This document shows positions 7,789-18,190 of a stretch of 43,626 nucleotides of DNA, one piece after another (positions within the stretch are counted from its first letter, which is position 1; each line of letters begins with the position of its first letter). The DNA comes from Herbaspirillum frisingense. GTDB taxonomy: Bacteria > Pseudomonadota > Gammaproteobacteria > Burkholderiales > Burkholderiaceae_D. Position numbers and translations under genes: made by a program. The DNA lies in the NCBI GenBank assembly GCA_009914615.1, contig WNDX01000017.1, forward strand, positions 1-43,626. Direction: 5' to 3'. The notes under the pieces were generated by a model, which was not told the DNA's origin, searched no databases, and worked only from the letters and a program-made list of their open reading frames with translations.

Positions 7789-8703
7789 ATGGCAACATCA
7801 CTGAAAAAATCCAAGGGCCTGGGACGCGGACTCGACGCGCTCCTCGGCGGTTCCTCCGACATCACCGAGGAGGCCCAGACGCAAGCCGCGCAGGCCGGCC
7901 TGCCCAGCGTCATGCCGGTCACCGAGCTGCAGGCCGGCAAGTACCAGCCGCGCAGCCGCATGGACGAAGGCGCGCTCAACGAACTGGCGGCCTCGATCAA
8001 GGAACAGGGCCTGCTGCAGCCCATCCTGATCCGCGCCATCGGCCAGAAGAACGGCCGTGACATTTATGAAATCATCGCCGGCGAGCGTCGTTTCCGCGCG
8101 GCCAAGATCGCCGGCCTGACCGAAGTGCCGGTGCTGGTCAAGAACGTTGACGACCAGACCACCGCCGCGATGGCGCTGATCGAAAACATGCAGCGCGAGG
8201 ACCTGAATCCGCTGGAAGAAGCGCAGGGCATCCATCGCCTGATCACCGATTTCGCTTTCACTCACGAGCAAGCCGCGGTGGCCGTCGGCCGTTCGCGCAG
8301 CGCGGTGTCCAACCTGCTGCGCCTGCTGAACCTGGCCAAGCCGGTGCAGACCATGCTCATGGCCGGCGACATCGACATGGGCCATGCCCGTGCGCTACTG
8401 GTGGTCGATGCGGCTACGCAGATCCAGTTGGCCAACCAGATCGTCGCCAAGCGCATGTCGGTGCGCGACGCCGAGAAACTGGTCACGCGCGCCTCCGCCG
8501 AGCAGGCCGCCAAGCCGCGCGAAGGCAAGGAAAAATCGCGCGACATCACGCGCCTGGAAGAAGAACTGTCGGATCTGCTGGCGACCCAGGTCAGCATCAA
8601 GACCGGCGCCCGCAACAAGGGCCAACTGATCGTCAACTTCAGCGACCTGGATGCGCTGGATGGCGTGATCACGCGTCTGCGCGGGGAGTCGGTGGAGTCC
8701 TGA
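7789..8703 (+). CDS. parB: Chromosome partitioning protein ParB
   Basis: parS-binding CTPase clamp that loads onto the origin region and stimulates ParA. The 304 residues have the conserved N-terminus KKSKGLGRGLDALLGG, the segment LQAGKYQPRSRMDE, the CTP-binding box GERRFRAAKIAG (about 98-109), the helix-turn-helix FTHEQAAVAVGRSRSAVSNLL (about 158-178), and a C-terminal dimerisation region. The frame is open upstream to 7702, but the ATG at 7789 matches the family start. The upstream extension would overlap parA and is Arg/Ser-rich, as expected for shadow sequence. A strong terminator follows. Confidence 0.97.
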   Translation: MATSLKKSKGLGRGLDALLGGSSDITEEAQTQAAQAGLPSVMPVTELQAGKYQPRSRMDEGALNELAASIKEQGLLQPILIRAIGQKNGRDIYEIIAGERRFRAAKIAGLTEVPVLVKNVDDQTTAAMALIENMQREDLNPLEEAQGIHRLITDFAFTHEQAAVAVGRSRSAVSNLLRLLNLAKPVQTMLMAGDIDMGHARALLVVDAATQIQLANQIVAKRMSVRDAEKLVTRASAEQAAKPREGKEKSRDITRLEEELSDLLATQVSIKTGARNKGQLIVNFSDLDALDGVITRLRGESVES

Positions 8704-8734
8704 GCCTGTTGTCGCGGACTATTGGCTGTTGAAG

Positions 8735-8769
8735 ATGCCGTTCGGTTTTTACCGGACGGCATTTTTGTT
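8735..8769 (+). terminator. Rho-independent terminator after parB
   Basis: ATGCCGTTCGGT pairs with ACCGGACGGCAT (one G-T wobble) around a T-rich loop and is followed by TTTTTGTTTTG. It ends the mnmG-parB run. Confidence 0.92.
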
Positions 8770-8826
8770 TTGGGGGCCTGTGTTGGCGAGGACTTGGCGC
8801 AGGATGGTCGATGCGCGACGAACGCC

Positions 8827-8856
8827 GCTGGGTTCCGGCCTGCGCCGGAACGACGG
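8827..8856 (+). repeat. REP-like palindromic repeat, copy 1
   Basis: GCTGGG followed by TTCCGGC-CTGC-GCCGGAA and CGACGG. The central stem is 7 bp. It is one of seven related intergenic copies with consensus CTGGGTCCCGGCCTGCGCCGGGACGACG-like structure. Confidence 0.8.
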
Positions 8857-8949
8857 AGAAGAAAGAGACGGTGTCGCTCCTGGCCGCGCAATCAGGTGCG
8901 CGATCAAGTACGAGATCAGTCGTGCGATCAGCTTCCCATGACCTTATAT

Positions 8950-8958
8950 TTATCCACA
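8950..8958 (+). promoter_or_regulatory. Perfect DnaA box
   Basis: TTATCCACA, the consensus DnaA binding site, in the gene-free interval between parB and opgG. It is one of three perfect copies in the window, all intergenic and all in the same orientation. Confidence 0.55.
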
Positions 8959-8972
8959 GGCTTTCATTCCAA

Positions 8973-9007
8973 CGTCGTCCCGCCGCAGGCCAGGATCCAG
9001 CATCGTT
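8973..9007 (-). repeat. REP-like repeat, copy 2 (degenerate)
   Basis: CGTCGTCCCGCCGCAGGCCAGGATCCAGC, in the orientation opposite to copy 1. Two changes weaken the central stem, so it looks decayed. Confidence 0.65.
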
Positions 9008-9021
9008 AAACAGCCGTGAAA

Positions 9022-9053
9022 CAAAAAGGGCCGCTCCATCCGGAGCAGCCCTG
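9022..9053 (-). terminator. Rho-independent terminator after opgG
   Basis: On the minus strand a GGGCTGCTCC-GGAT-GGAGCGGCCC stem-loop is followed by TTTTTGTTT. It lies 34 bp after the opgG stop codon. Confidence 0.85.
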
Positions 9054-9086
9054 TCGAGCAATGAATTATATAAATAATTTACGGAA

Positions 9087-10670
9087 TCAGAAGGTGCGCT
9101 GCACATCCGACCGCGGCGGCAGCTGATAACTCCAGGTCTCGGTCAACACTTTCGGTCCCGCGATCAGCGCGGCGCGCAGTTCGGTGGCCTGCGCGCCGTT
9201 CCTGACCTTCACGCGCAGCGTCAGGCGCCAGCCGTTGATGGCCGGGTTGGGCTGCAGCTGCGCGCTGATCAGCTCGCCGTTGTTGGAGATGCTGACCTGC
9301 GGCTGCACCTGCGCGCCGGCCGGCAGCTTGGCCAGCGCCGGACCGGTGAAGTCCACCAGCAGGGCGGTGGTGCCGTCGAAGCTGCGGATCAGGTTGGCCT
9401 GGGTCAGTTCGCCATCGGTGTGGAAGGTCTGCTTCACCCAGCCCACTTCATCCTTCAGGATCGCCGCTTCATCCATGGTCCAGTGAATGCGGTAATCGAA
9501 GGCCATCGGCACGCCCCTGGCAGGCAGTTGCGCCGGCAGCCAGTAGGCCACGATGTTGTCGTTGGTCTCGTCGGCGGTGGGGATTTCCACCAGTTGTACC
9601 GAGCCTTTGCCCCAGTCGCCCCTGGGTTCTATCCACGCGCTTGGACGCAAGTCATAGCGGTCCTTCAGGTCTTCGAAATTGGAGAACTCGCGGCCGCGCT
9701 GCAGCAGGCCGAAGCCGCGCGGGTTGGTCACTTCGAAGGAACTCACTTCCACGTTCTGCGGATCGTTGAGCGGACGCCACAGCCATTCGCCGCTGCCGGT
9801 GTGGATCGCCAGGCCGTTGGAGTCATGGATGGCCGGGCGGAAGTTGCGGCGCGAGGATTGCTGGTTGGGGCCGAACAGGAACATGCTGGTCAGCGGCGCG
9901 ATGCCCAGGCGAGCCACTTCGCCGCGCAGGAACACGCGTGCCTGCACATCGAGGATCGCATCCTGGCCCGGCGTGAGCGTGAACTTGTAGGCGCCGGTGG
10001 CGCGCGGCGAATCGAGCAGGGCGTAGAAGGTCAACTGCTTGTCGCCCGGCGCCGGGCGCTGGATCCAGAACTCGGTGAAGTGCGGGAATTCCTCGCCGCT
10101 CATCATCGCCGTATCGATCGCCAGGCCACGCGCCGACAAGCCGTACACCTGGCCACGGCCGATCACGCGGAAGTAACTCGCGCCGAGCACGCTCATCACT
10201 TCGTCTTCCTTGTCCGCGCGGTTGACCGGATAGACCACGCGGAAGCCCGCATAGCCCAGACGCGACGTGCTTTCCTTGTCGAAGCTCAGGTCGCCGAAAT
10301 TGAAACGGTCGGTGCTGTAGCCCACTTCCTGCAGGCGACCGTCGATGATTTCATGGATCAGCACCGGCGCATTGAATTGCATGCCCTGGTGATAGAAGGC
10401 CAGCTTGAAGGGGGTCTTCTGGTCGCGCCATTCGAACTTCTCGCTGCGCGGCTGGATCTTCATGTAGTCGGCAAACTGCATGCCGGAGAACACCGGCGGC
10501 AGGTTGCTCACCGGCTTTTCATAGGGCTTGTCGGCCAGCGCCTTGGCGCGGGCGGCGACCTGATCCAGCGAAAAGCCATGCTGGGCATGGGCCGAGGCGG
10601 CGGCCATCAGGGTCGCCGAGAGCAGCAGCAGGCCGCGCAGGGCGGAAAATGTCAAACCTTTGGCAATCAC
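9087..10670 (-). CDS. opgG: Glucan biosynthesis protein OpgG (MdoG family)
   Basis: Periplasmic protein required for making osmoregulated periplasmic glucans, beta-linked oligoglucosides that accumulate at low osmolarity. The 527 residues begin with a Sec signal peptide ([19 protein letters not shown], cleavage before QHGFSL). The mature MdoG-fold sequence includes [16 protein letters not shown] and [16 protein letters not shown] near the start, then [33 protein letters not shown] further on. There is no twin-arginine motif, favouring OpgG over OpgD. The start is the GTG at 10670, set by GGAGG five bases upstream; the frame stays open further upstream but without a ribosome-binding sequence. 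The glucosyltransferase opgH, usually the next gene, is absent here. The gene diverges from bglX. Confidence 0.92.
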   Translation of the reverse strand: MIAKGLTFSALRGLLLLSATLMAAASAHAQHGFSLDQVAARAKALADKPYEKPVSNLPPVFSGMQFADYMKIQPRSEKFEWRDQKTPFKLAFYHQGMQFNAPVLIHEIIDGRLQEVGYSTDRFNFGDLSFDKESTSRLGYAGFRVVYPVNRADKEDEVMSVLGASYFRVIGRGQVYGLSARGLAIDTAMMSGEEFPHFTEFWIQRPAPGDKQLTFYALLDSPRATGAYKFTLTPGQDAILDVQARVFLRGEVARLGIAPLTSMFLFGPNQQSSRRNFRPAIHDSNGLAIHTGSGEWLWRPLNDPQNVEVSSFEVTNPRGFGLLQRGREFSNFEDLKDRYDLRPSAWIEPRGDWGKGSVQLVEIPTADETNDNIVAYWLPAQLPARGVPMAFDYRIHWTMDEAAILKDEVGWVKQTFHTDGELTQANLIRSFDGTTALLVDFTGPALAKLPAGAQVQPQVSISNNGELISAQLQPNPAINGWRLTLRVKVRNGAQATELRAALIAGPKVLTETWSYQLPPRSDVQRTF

Positions 10671-10890
10671 GCATTCCTCCACAAAGATGCGGCGCCCCGC
10701 GGCGCCGCCATGGCGCTTGCCTGTCCGGCAAGCATCAAAACAGAATAATATAGCGAACCGTCCAGCCGCCGGCGCGTCATAGAACACAAGTAACCATCGC
10801 GTCGGGTGATCCTGCACCGTCTTTCAGGCCGCTGCTTGCCGTATGAGGCCAGTGCGCCGCCAAAGTTTTAAAAAAGAGAGAGGAATTTAC
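10671..10890. other. Divergent promoter interval opgG/bglX
   Basis: 220 bp without a gene. An AT-rich patch (AATAATATAG, 10744-10753) about 75 bp before opgG reads TATATTATT on the minus strand and may supply a -10 element for opgG. No operator could be recognised. Confidence 0.35.
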
Positions 10891-13101
10891 GTGTCCAACA
10901 AGCTTTCCGAGAGGCTGGCCGCCCGCGCCACGCCCTGGCCCTGTGCGCCCTGGCCTGCGCCGCCGCCATGCTGGCGCCTGCTGTCCACGCCCAGGCCAAT
11001 CCCGCCTTGCTCGGCGACAAGACCGCCTTCATCGACGACCTGATGCGCCAGATGACAGTGGATGAAAAGATCGGCCAGCTACGCCTGGTCAGTATCGGCC
11101 CCGACATGCCGGCCACCAAGCTGGCCGATGAAATCGCCGCCGGCCGCGTCGGCGGCACCTTCAACTCGGTCACGCGCAAGGATAACCGTCCACTGCAGGA
11201 CGGCGCCATGCGTTCGCGCCTGAAGATCCCGATGTTCTTCGCTTACGACATCATCCATGGCCATCGCACCACCTTCCCGATCGGCCTGGGATTGGCGTCG
11301 AGCTGGGACCTGGACGTGGTCGCCACCGCCATGCGCACCGCCGCCGAAGAAGCCGCGGCCGATGGCATCGACATGACCTTCGCGCCGATGGTGGACATCA
11401 GCCGCGACCCGCGCTGGGGCCGCACTTCCGAAGGCTTCGGCGAAGATCCCTATCTGGTCTCGCGCATCGCCGAGGTCTCGGTGCGCGCGTTGCAGGGCGA
11501 GCGCAAGCCCATCGCCGCCGACCGCCTGATGGCCAGCGTCAAGCACTTCGCGCTGTATGGCGCGGTCGAGGGGGGACGCGACTACAACGTGGTCAACATG
11601 GATCCGCAGCGCATGTACAACGATTACCTGCCACCCTACCGCGCCGCGATCGATGCCGGCGCCGGTGCGGTGATGGTGGCGCTCAATTCCATCAACGGCG
11701 CGCCCGCCACCTCCAACACCTGGTTGCTGCAGGATCTGCTGCGCAAGGAATGGGGCTTCAAGGGTCTCACCGTGAGCGACCACGGCGCGATCACCGAGCT
11801 GGTCAATCACGGCGTGGCGCAGAACGACAACGAAGCCGCGCGACTGGCGATGAAGGCCGGCACCGACATGAGCATGGCCGACCAGGTTTATATCAGCCAG
11901 CTGCCCGGCCTGATCCAGTCCGGCAAGGTGGCGCAGCAGGAACTGGATAACGCGGTGCGCGAGATCCTCGGCGCCAAGTACGACATGGGCCTGTTCAAGG
12001 ATCCCTATCTGCGCATCGGCCGCGCCGCCGATGACCCGGCCAACGTCAACGCCGAGAGCCGCCTGCACCGCGCCGACGCGCGCACGGTGGCGCAGCAGTC
12101 CATGGTGCTGCTGGAGAACCGCAACGCCGCACTGCCGCTGAAGAAAGGCGCGCGCGTCGCGCTGGTCGGTCCGCTCGCCGATTCGCACCTGGACATGCTG
12201 GGCAGCTGGTCCGGCGCCGGCGTGGACAAGCAGACCGTGACCCTGCGACAAGGCCTGGAAGCGGCCGCGGGCAAGGGCAAGATCGTCTATGCACGCGGCG
12301 CCAACATCACCGAAGACAAGCACATCGTCGATTACCTCAACTTCCTCAACTGGGATGATCCGGAAGTGGTGCAAGACAAGCGCAGTCCGCAAGCCATGAT
12401 CGCCGAAGCGGTACAGGCGGCGCGTCATGCCGACGTGGTGGTGGCCGCGGTGGGCGAGGCGCGCGGCATGTCGCATGAATCTTCCAGCCGCACCCAGCTC
12501 ACGCTGCCGGATAGCCAGCTGGCGCTGGTGCTGATGAATGGCCGCCCGCTGGATCTGAACTGGGCGCGCGAGAACGCCGCGGCGATCCTGGAGACCTGGT
12601 ATACCGGCACCGAAGGCGGCAATGCCATCGCCGATATTCTCTACGGCGATGTCAATCCGTCGGGCAAGCTGCCGATCACTTTCCCGCGTTCGGTGGGCCA
12701 GATCCCCAGCTACTACAACCACTCGCGCCTGGGCCGTCCGTTCACCGAAGGCAAGCCGGGCAACTACACGTCGCAGTACTTTGAAGAGCCCAACGGTCCG
12801 CTGTATCCCTTCGGCTATGGCCTGAGCTACACCGACTTCAGCCTGTCCGGCGTGAGCATGTCGCAAGCGACGATGAAGGCCGATGGCCGCGTCGGTGGTG
12901 CGCCCGGTGAAGGAATTGAAGGACTTCCGCAAGGTGCTGCTGCAGCCGGGCGAGCAAAAGGAAGTGCGCTTCACCATCGACAGCAAGGCGCTCAGGTTCT
13001 ATAACGCCAAGCTGGAACACGTGGCCGAGCCGGGCGAGTTCCAGGTGCAGGTGGGGCTGGATTCCAAGGATGTGAAGACGGCGTCGTTCACGTTGGAATA
13101 A
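10891..13101 (+). pseudogene. bglX: bglX, periplasmic GH3 beta-glucosidase, two reading-frame disruptions
   Basis: Glycoside hydrolase family 3 enzyme of the BglX type, which removes glucose from beta-glucosides in the periplasm. The long middle frame (10968-12890) has the GH3 N-domain MTVDEKIGQL, GRVGGTFNSV, FFAYDIIHGHRTTFPIG, the KHFALYGAVEGGRDYN segment, and the nucleophile region GLTVSDHGAITEL. Translation should start at GTG 10891, preceded by AGAGAGGAA, giving VSNKLSERLAAR. The signal peptide core ALALCALACAAAMLAPAVHAQ lies in a different frame that has no ATG, GTG or TTG after its stop at 10869. Near 12885-12893 the frame shifts again and about 26 residues of the fibronectin-like domain are missing. 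The correct tail (VRPVKELKDF... to 13101) is in the first frame. Either a recent pseudogene or sequence errors. Confidence 0.85.
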
Positions 13102-13137
13102 GTTTTTTTGCCGGAGGAATATCCGACATAACTGATC

Positions 13138-13173
13138 GAGGGCCGTTCTGGAAGAACGGTCCTCTTTTATTTT
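13138..13173 (+). terminator. Rho-independent terminator after bglX
   Basis: GAGGGCCGTTCT-GGA-AGAACGGTCCTC forms a long stem (one bulge) followed by TTTTATTTT. Confidence 0.88.
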
Positions 13174-13190
13174 GGCGAGAGGTTCGCGTC

Positions 13191-13218
13191 ACTGGGTCCC
13201 GGCCTGCGCCGGGACGAC
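13191..13218 (+). repeat. REP-like palindromic repeat, copy 3
   Basis: ACTGGG followed by TCCCGGC-CTGC-GCCGGGA and CGAC: a perfect version of the family. It is paired with copy 4 in opposite orientation about 50 bp away. Confidence 0.88.
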
Positions 13219-13266
13219 ACGGCGGTGACGAGCTCGACCAGCCGAGGGCCCGAGTATATTCCTCTG

Positions 13267-13300
13267 CGTCGTCCCGGCGCAGGCCGGGACCCGGCGTCGT
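13267..13300 (-). repeat. REP-like palindromic repeat, copy 4
   Basis: CGTCG followed by TCCCGGC-GCAG-GCCGGGA and CCCGGCG. With copy 3 it forms an inverted pair, so the whole 13191-13300 stretch could fold into one large cruciform or into two separate hairpins. Confidence 0.88.
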
Positions 13301-13320
13301 TCGGCGCGAATCCAAGGTAT

Positions 13321-13351
13321 TAAAAAAGGGCGCACTACCCGATGCGCCCTT
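13321..13351 (-). terminator. Rho-independent terminator, minus strand
   Basis: On the minus strand GGGCGCA-TCGGGTAG-TGCGCCC is followed by TTTTTTA. It terminates leftward transcription from the GlxA-type regulator through the gene scar. Confidence 0.85.
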
Positions 13352-13355
13352 TGTC

Positions 13356-13364
13356 TTATCCACA
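13356..13364 (+). promoter_or_regulatory. Perfect DnaA box
   Basis: TTATCCACA, followed within 10 bases by an AT-rich stretch (AAAATAATATAAATAATTATT, 13368-13388) that is unusual for this GC-rich region. Confidence 0.5.
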
Positions 13365-13410
13365 GCCAAAATAATATAAATAATTATTCAGGCCAGGTCT
13401 CTCCCGCCAT

Positions 13411-13526
13411 TCATTCCTTCTCGCGCAAGCTCGCCGGCATCGCAAACATCAGCAACAACATACCGCGACGAACAGGCGCAGCGTGACGAGGTCGAGTTTT
13501 CCGGCGAGGTTGTTGAGCATCGTCAT
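13411..13526 (-). pseudogene. Gene scar: LysR-type N-terminus joined to a transporter-like C-terminus
   Basis: On the minus strand, ATG at 13526 begins MTMLNNLAGKLDLVTLRLFVAV, which reads like the first 20 residues of a LysR-type regulator (LDLVTLRLFVAV is the usual start of helix 1), and stops after three cysteine codons at 13449. In another frame, from 13461 to 13411, the sequence reads LLLMFAMPASLREKE and stops, like the last transmembrane end of a major-facilitator transporter. The simplest reading is a deletion that fused the start of one gene to the end of its neighbour. No function is expected. The homology is judged by eye only. Confidence 0.45.
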
Positions 13527-13566
13527 GGTCGTGCCGATCCGGAAAATGACGCCAAACTTAACAGGC

Positions 13567-14547
13567 TCATTCGTTCGAGGGATGCCGCGCACTGGCGGAG
13601 AAGCTGTCGCGGTATTGCTGCGCGCCGGTGCCCAGGCGTTTCTGGAACACCTGGCGCATATGGCCGGCGTCGCGGAAGCCGCAATCGATGGCGATGCTTT
13701 TCAGGGGCAGGGCGGAGCGCTCCAGCATGGCGCGCGCGGCATCGACCCGCGCAAGTTCGATGAATTCGGCCGGCGTCATCCGTGCATCGCGCGCGAACAC
13801 GCGGGCGAAGTTGCGCGGACTGGTGGCGACCAGGCCGGCCAGCTTTTCCACCGTCAGCTTGTCGCCCAGATGCGCCAGCACGTATTGCTGCACGCGGCCC
13901 ACCAGCGAGTCTTCTTCGGCATAGGGCGTGAGATAGGGACTGAACTGCGATTGTCCGCCGCTGCGCTGCATGAATACCACCAGCCGCTTGGCCACGTTGA
14001 GGGCGACTTCCGGGCCCGCATCCTCGGCCAGCAGCGCCAGCGACAGATCGATGCCGGCGGTGACGCCGGCCGAGGTGTAGAGCTTGCCGTCGCGCAGCCA
14101 GATGCGATCGGGTTCCAGCCGGATCTGGGGGAATTGCTGCGCCAGCGCGGCGGCATCGTCCCAGTGCGTGGTGGCGCGCGTGCCGTCGAGCAAGCCGGCG
14201 CGCGCGAGCAGGAAGGCGCCGTTGCAGATCGAGCCGAAGCGTTTGGCCTGCTGCGCCTGCTGTCGCAGCCAGGCGCCGAGGGCGGCGTCCGGCGCCTGCT
14301 TGACCAATACCGGGCCGCCTGCCACCAGCAGCAGGTCGCAGGCTTCGTCGCTGTGCGTGAAATGCCGATGTGCGGTCAGCTGCATGCCGTTGGAACAGAT
14401 CAGCGGCCCATCGCCGGCGCCGATCACCTGCAGGCGGTAATGCTGCTGCGGCAGCAGGAAGCGGTTGGCCTCGGCGAACACATCGAGCGGGCCGGAGACG
14501 TCCAGCGACTGCACGCCGGGAAAGGCCAGCAGGGAAACCGTGGGCAT
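13567..14547 (-). CDS. GlxA-type transcriptional regulator (DJ-1/PfpI-like domain plus AraC HTH)
   Basis: A 326-residue regulator with an N-terminal amidotransferase-like (DJ-1/PfpI) domain (about 1-170) and a C-terminal AraC/XylS DNA-binding domain (about 235-320). The first domain shows SLLAFPGVQSLDVSGPLDVF (5-24), LLLVAGGP and the nucleophile elbow GSICNGAFLLA with C108. The second has KLTVEKLAGLVATSPRNFARVFA and AIDCGFRDAGHMRQVFQKRLGTGAQQYR. Relatives control amine and amino acid catabolism; the effector here is unknown. The frame is open upstream to 14703, but the ATG at 14547 begins exactly at the domain start, and the extension would cover the divergent promoter region with its repeats. 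It probably autoregulates and controls the divergent M24 gene. Confidence 0.93.
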   Translation of the reverse strand: MPTVSLLAFPGVQSLDVSGPLDVFAEANRFLLPQQHYRLQVIGAGDGPLICSNGMQLTAHRHFTHSDEACDLLLVAGGPVLVKQAPDAALGAWLRQQAQQAKRFGSICNGAFLLARAGLLDGTRATTHWDDAAALAQQFPQIRLEPDRIWLRDGKLYTSAGVTAGIDLSLALLAEDAGPEVALNVAKRLVVFMQRSGGQSQFSPYLTPYAEEDSLVGRVQQYVLAHLGDKLTVEKLAGLVATSPRNFARVFARDARMTPAEFIELARVDAARAMLERSALPLKSIAIDCGFRDAGHMRQVFQKRLGTGAQQYRDSFSASARHPSNE

Positions 14548-14612
14548 GATGCGCGGATACTCCAGGGGGTGATGGCGCAAATCATACGCCTCCTGGCCGC
14601 GTATGCCTGCGT

Positions 14613-14651
14613 TGGCAGGATTCGGCCCCAGAGTGGCAGGAATCCGCCCCA
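14613..14651. promoter_or_regulatory. Direct repeats 21 bp apart, likely AraC-type operator
   Basis: TGGCAGGATTCGGCCCCA (14613-14630) recurs as TGGCAGGAATCCGCCCCA (14634-14651), 16 of 18 bases identical, with a period of exactly 21 bp. AraC-family proteins classically bind two direct half-sites 21 bp apart on one DNA face. The pair lies between the divergent GlxA-type regulator and the M24 gene, so it is the natural operator candidate. Confidence 0.65.
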
Positions 14652-14720
14652 TGCCGCGATTGGCGGCGCGGCGTGAGGTTTCGATAATGACGGCATCACT
14701 CAACGCTCAGGGAGCCAGTC

Positions 14721-15440
14721 ATGCAGGATGCCGTTCACCCCGGTCAGCAGCCCGATTCGCCACTTTCATTGGAACAGGCCGAACGCGTCGGCCCTGCCTT
14801 TTCCGTCGACGGCATGCTGGCCGCGCGCAGCGGCACGCGTCGCGCGATCGCCGACATCGCGGCCCGAGTGCGGCCGGGGATGGTGGAAGAAGAGGCGGTC
14901 GAGATGGCCAAGGGCGTATTGCGCGATGCCGGGCTGGCCTTGTCCTGGCATCCGACGCGGGTGCGCTTCGGGCGCAATACCACCAAGCCGATGCGGCTGG
15001 CCTCCGAGCCCGGCATCGTGCTGGGCGAGAACGATATCTTCTTCATCGATATCGCGCCGCGCGTGGACGCCTTCGAGGGAGACGGCGGCGCAAGCTTCGT
15101 GGTCGGCAAGCACGACGAATACGAACGCTGCGCGGCCGACGCCGAAGCACTGTTCCACGCATTGCGCCGCGCGTGGCTGAACGAGAAACTGAGCGGCCGC
15201 CAACTGTATGAGCGCGGCCGCCAATGGGCGCTGGCGCGCGGCTGGGTGCTCAACTTCGACCTGCCCGGCCATCGCGTGTCGGACTTCCCGCATGCGGCGA
15301 TCCATACCGGGTCGCTGGCCGAATTCGACGGCGCGCCGATGCCGATGCGCTGGATCCTGGAGATCCATCTGAAACATCCGTCGGAGCCTTTTGGCGCCTT
15401 TTTCGAGGACATGTTGCTGGATGATTCCTTCTTTGCTTGA
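14721..15440 (+). CDS. M24-family metallopeptidase-like protein
   Basis: A 239-residue cytoplasmic protein with the pita-bread fold of methionine aminopeptidase/Xaa-Pro peptidases (family M24). Candidate metal ligands are visible in the expected order: D in FFIDIAPRVDAFEGDGG (two Asp, about 110-126), H in FDLPGHRVSDFPH (about 179-191), E in WILEIHLKHP (about 213-222) and a late E in AFFEDMLLDD. It lacks the N-terminal creatinase domain, so it is a short form. Some M24 members are not peptidases (creatinase, DMSP lyase DddP), so the reaction is uncertain. The start is ATG 14721 with GGGA eight bases upstream. Divergent from and probably controlled by the GlxA-type regulator. Confidence 0.82.
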   Translation: MQDAVHPGQQPDSPLSLEQAERVGPAFSVDGMLAARSGTRRAIADIAARVRPGMVEEEAVEMAKGVLRDAGLALSWHPTRVRFGRNTTKPMRLASEPGIVLGENDIFFIDIAPRVDAFEGDGGASFVVGKHDEYERCAADAEALFHALRRAWLNEKLSGRQLYERGRQWALARGWVLNFDLPGHRVSDFPHAAIHTGSLAEFDGAPMPMRWILEIHLKHPSEPFGAFFEDMLLDDSFFA

Positions 15441-15532
15441 GGGCGGGGACTGCCTCGCGCTGCGATTCTTTCGCCGTTCCGACCCTGGTCGCATTCGGTG
15501 ACGTTTGCGGTGTTCCATGGTGCGCTGAAAGA

Positions 15533-15563
15533 CACTGGGTCCTGACTTTCGTCAGGACGACGG
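15533..15563 (+). repeat. REP-like repeat, copy 5 (variant arm)
   Basis: CACTGGG followed by TCCTGAC-TTTC-GTCAGGA and CGACGGG. The stem sequence differs from other copies, but both arms changed together, so pairing is kept. Compensatory change suggests the structure matters. Confidence 0.75.
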
Positions 15564-15658
15564 GAAGGAAAGCCTGCTGTCGCGACGACTCGCCCGGATG
15601 CGATCCCCGGTTAGTTAGCGGAGAGTGTTTGTGAAGACCGTCAACGTCTCAACCCCCT

Positions 15659-15696
15659 CCGTCGTCCCGGCGCAGGCCGGGATCCAGCGTCGTTCG
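15659..15696 (-). repeat. REP-like palindromic repeat, copy 6
   Basis: CCGTCG followed by TCCCGGC-GCAG-GCCGGGA and TCCAGCGTCGTTCG, in opposite orientation to copy 5. The 394-bp interval 15441-15834 contains only these two repeats and the terminator at its right end; I see no gene in it. Confidence 0.85.
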
Positions 15697-15777
15697 CCGC
15701 GCCTCGCCAGACCCTGTTCAGCCGCGCAGCGGCGTATCGAAACCGGTGTGCTCCGACAAGCAAAACGCCAGCACCAT

Positions 15778-15808
15778 AAAAAAAGCCCCGCCATCAGACG
15801 GGGCTTTC
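15778..15808 (-). terminator. Rho-independent terminator after the ABC half-transporter
   Basis: On the minus strand AGCCCCG-TCTGATGG-CGGGGCT is followed by a run of T (seven). It lies about 27 bp after the stop codon of the ABC gene. Confidence 0.9.
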
Positions 15809-15834
15809 TGAATTACGTTTCCATCACGCTTCCA

Positions 15835-17694
<1,860 letters not shown>

Positions 17695-18190
17695 GCAAAC
17701 TCCACAAAATTCCGTTGGCGGACGACGGCGGCGGCGCTTCGCCGGCGCAAGCGCGGGCGGTCGGCGGCGGGGCCGCGGTCGGGCGTCAGTTTCTATCGTG
17801 CGCGCCGGAAGGACCAGGCCGGAGAGGATGACCGGTGCGCGTATTCATGTGCGGCCGGCGGACAGGTGCGGTTTGGGAACCGCTATCGTGGTCCATGGGC
17901 ATGGCCGGCAGCGAAGCAAAAAGTTCTTCTTTTACTCCAGGCGGCGGTCGGTTGCCTGAAGAGCTGGTGAAGAAAAGATGAAGCCGAATCATCTCACAAC
18001 CGGCGCGCTTGCGTGTGTTGCAGCGGTGAAAAACACTTGTCGGAAAATCCGAACGGTCGCGCCGGGCCAGGTTTCCGGGCGGATCGTCATACGCCGGCCG
18101 GCGCATCGTATCCAATCCGTGGCTGCCGCTTCGGGCATACTGCCGGGCCGGACTTCCTTTCACCCATCGCCAAGGAGTGCATTGTCAGCC
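17695..18190. other. 496-bp gene-free divergent interval
   Basis: Lies between the leftward ABC gene and the rightward HD-domain gene and must hold both promoters. Open frames here are Arg/Gly-rich shadow sequence without coding character. An A/T-rich patch (AAAAAGTTCTTCTTTTACT, 17919-17937) is the only compositional feature. I see no repeat, hairpin or recognisable operator. Confidence 0.4.

Noticed and set aside
9008-9023. AAACAGCCGTGAAACA as a third parS site
   Set aside because: Only the right half (CGTGAAACA) matches the parS palindrome; the left half does not, and it forms part of the sequence leading into the opgG terminator.
9420-10748. Long open frame on the plus strand opposite opgG
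   Set aside because: It is the antisense shadow of opgG: Ala/Arg/His-rich, with no family motifs, while the minus strand encodes a clear MdoG protein with signal peptide.
13483-14676. 397-codon plus-strand frame opposite the GlxA-type regulator
   Set aside because: The opposite strand has the amidotransferase-like nucleophile elbow and AraC helix-turn-helix; this frame has no family features.
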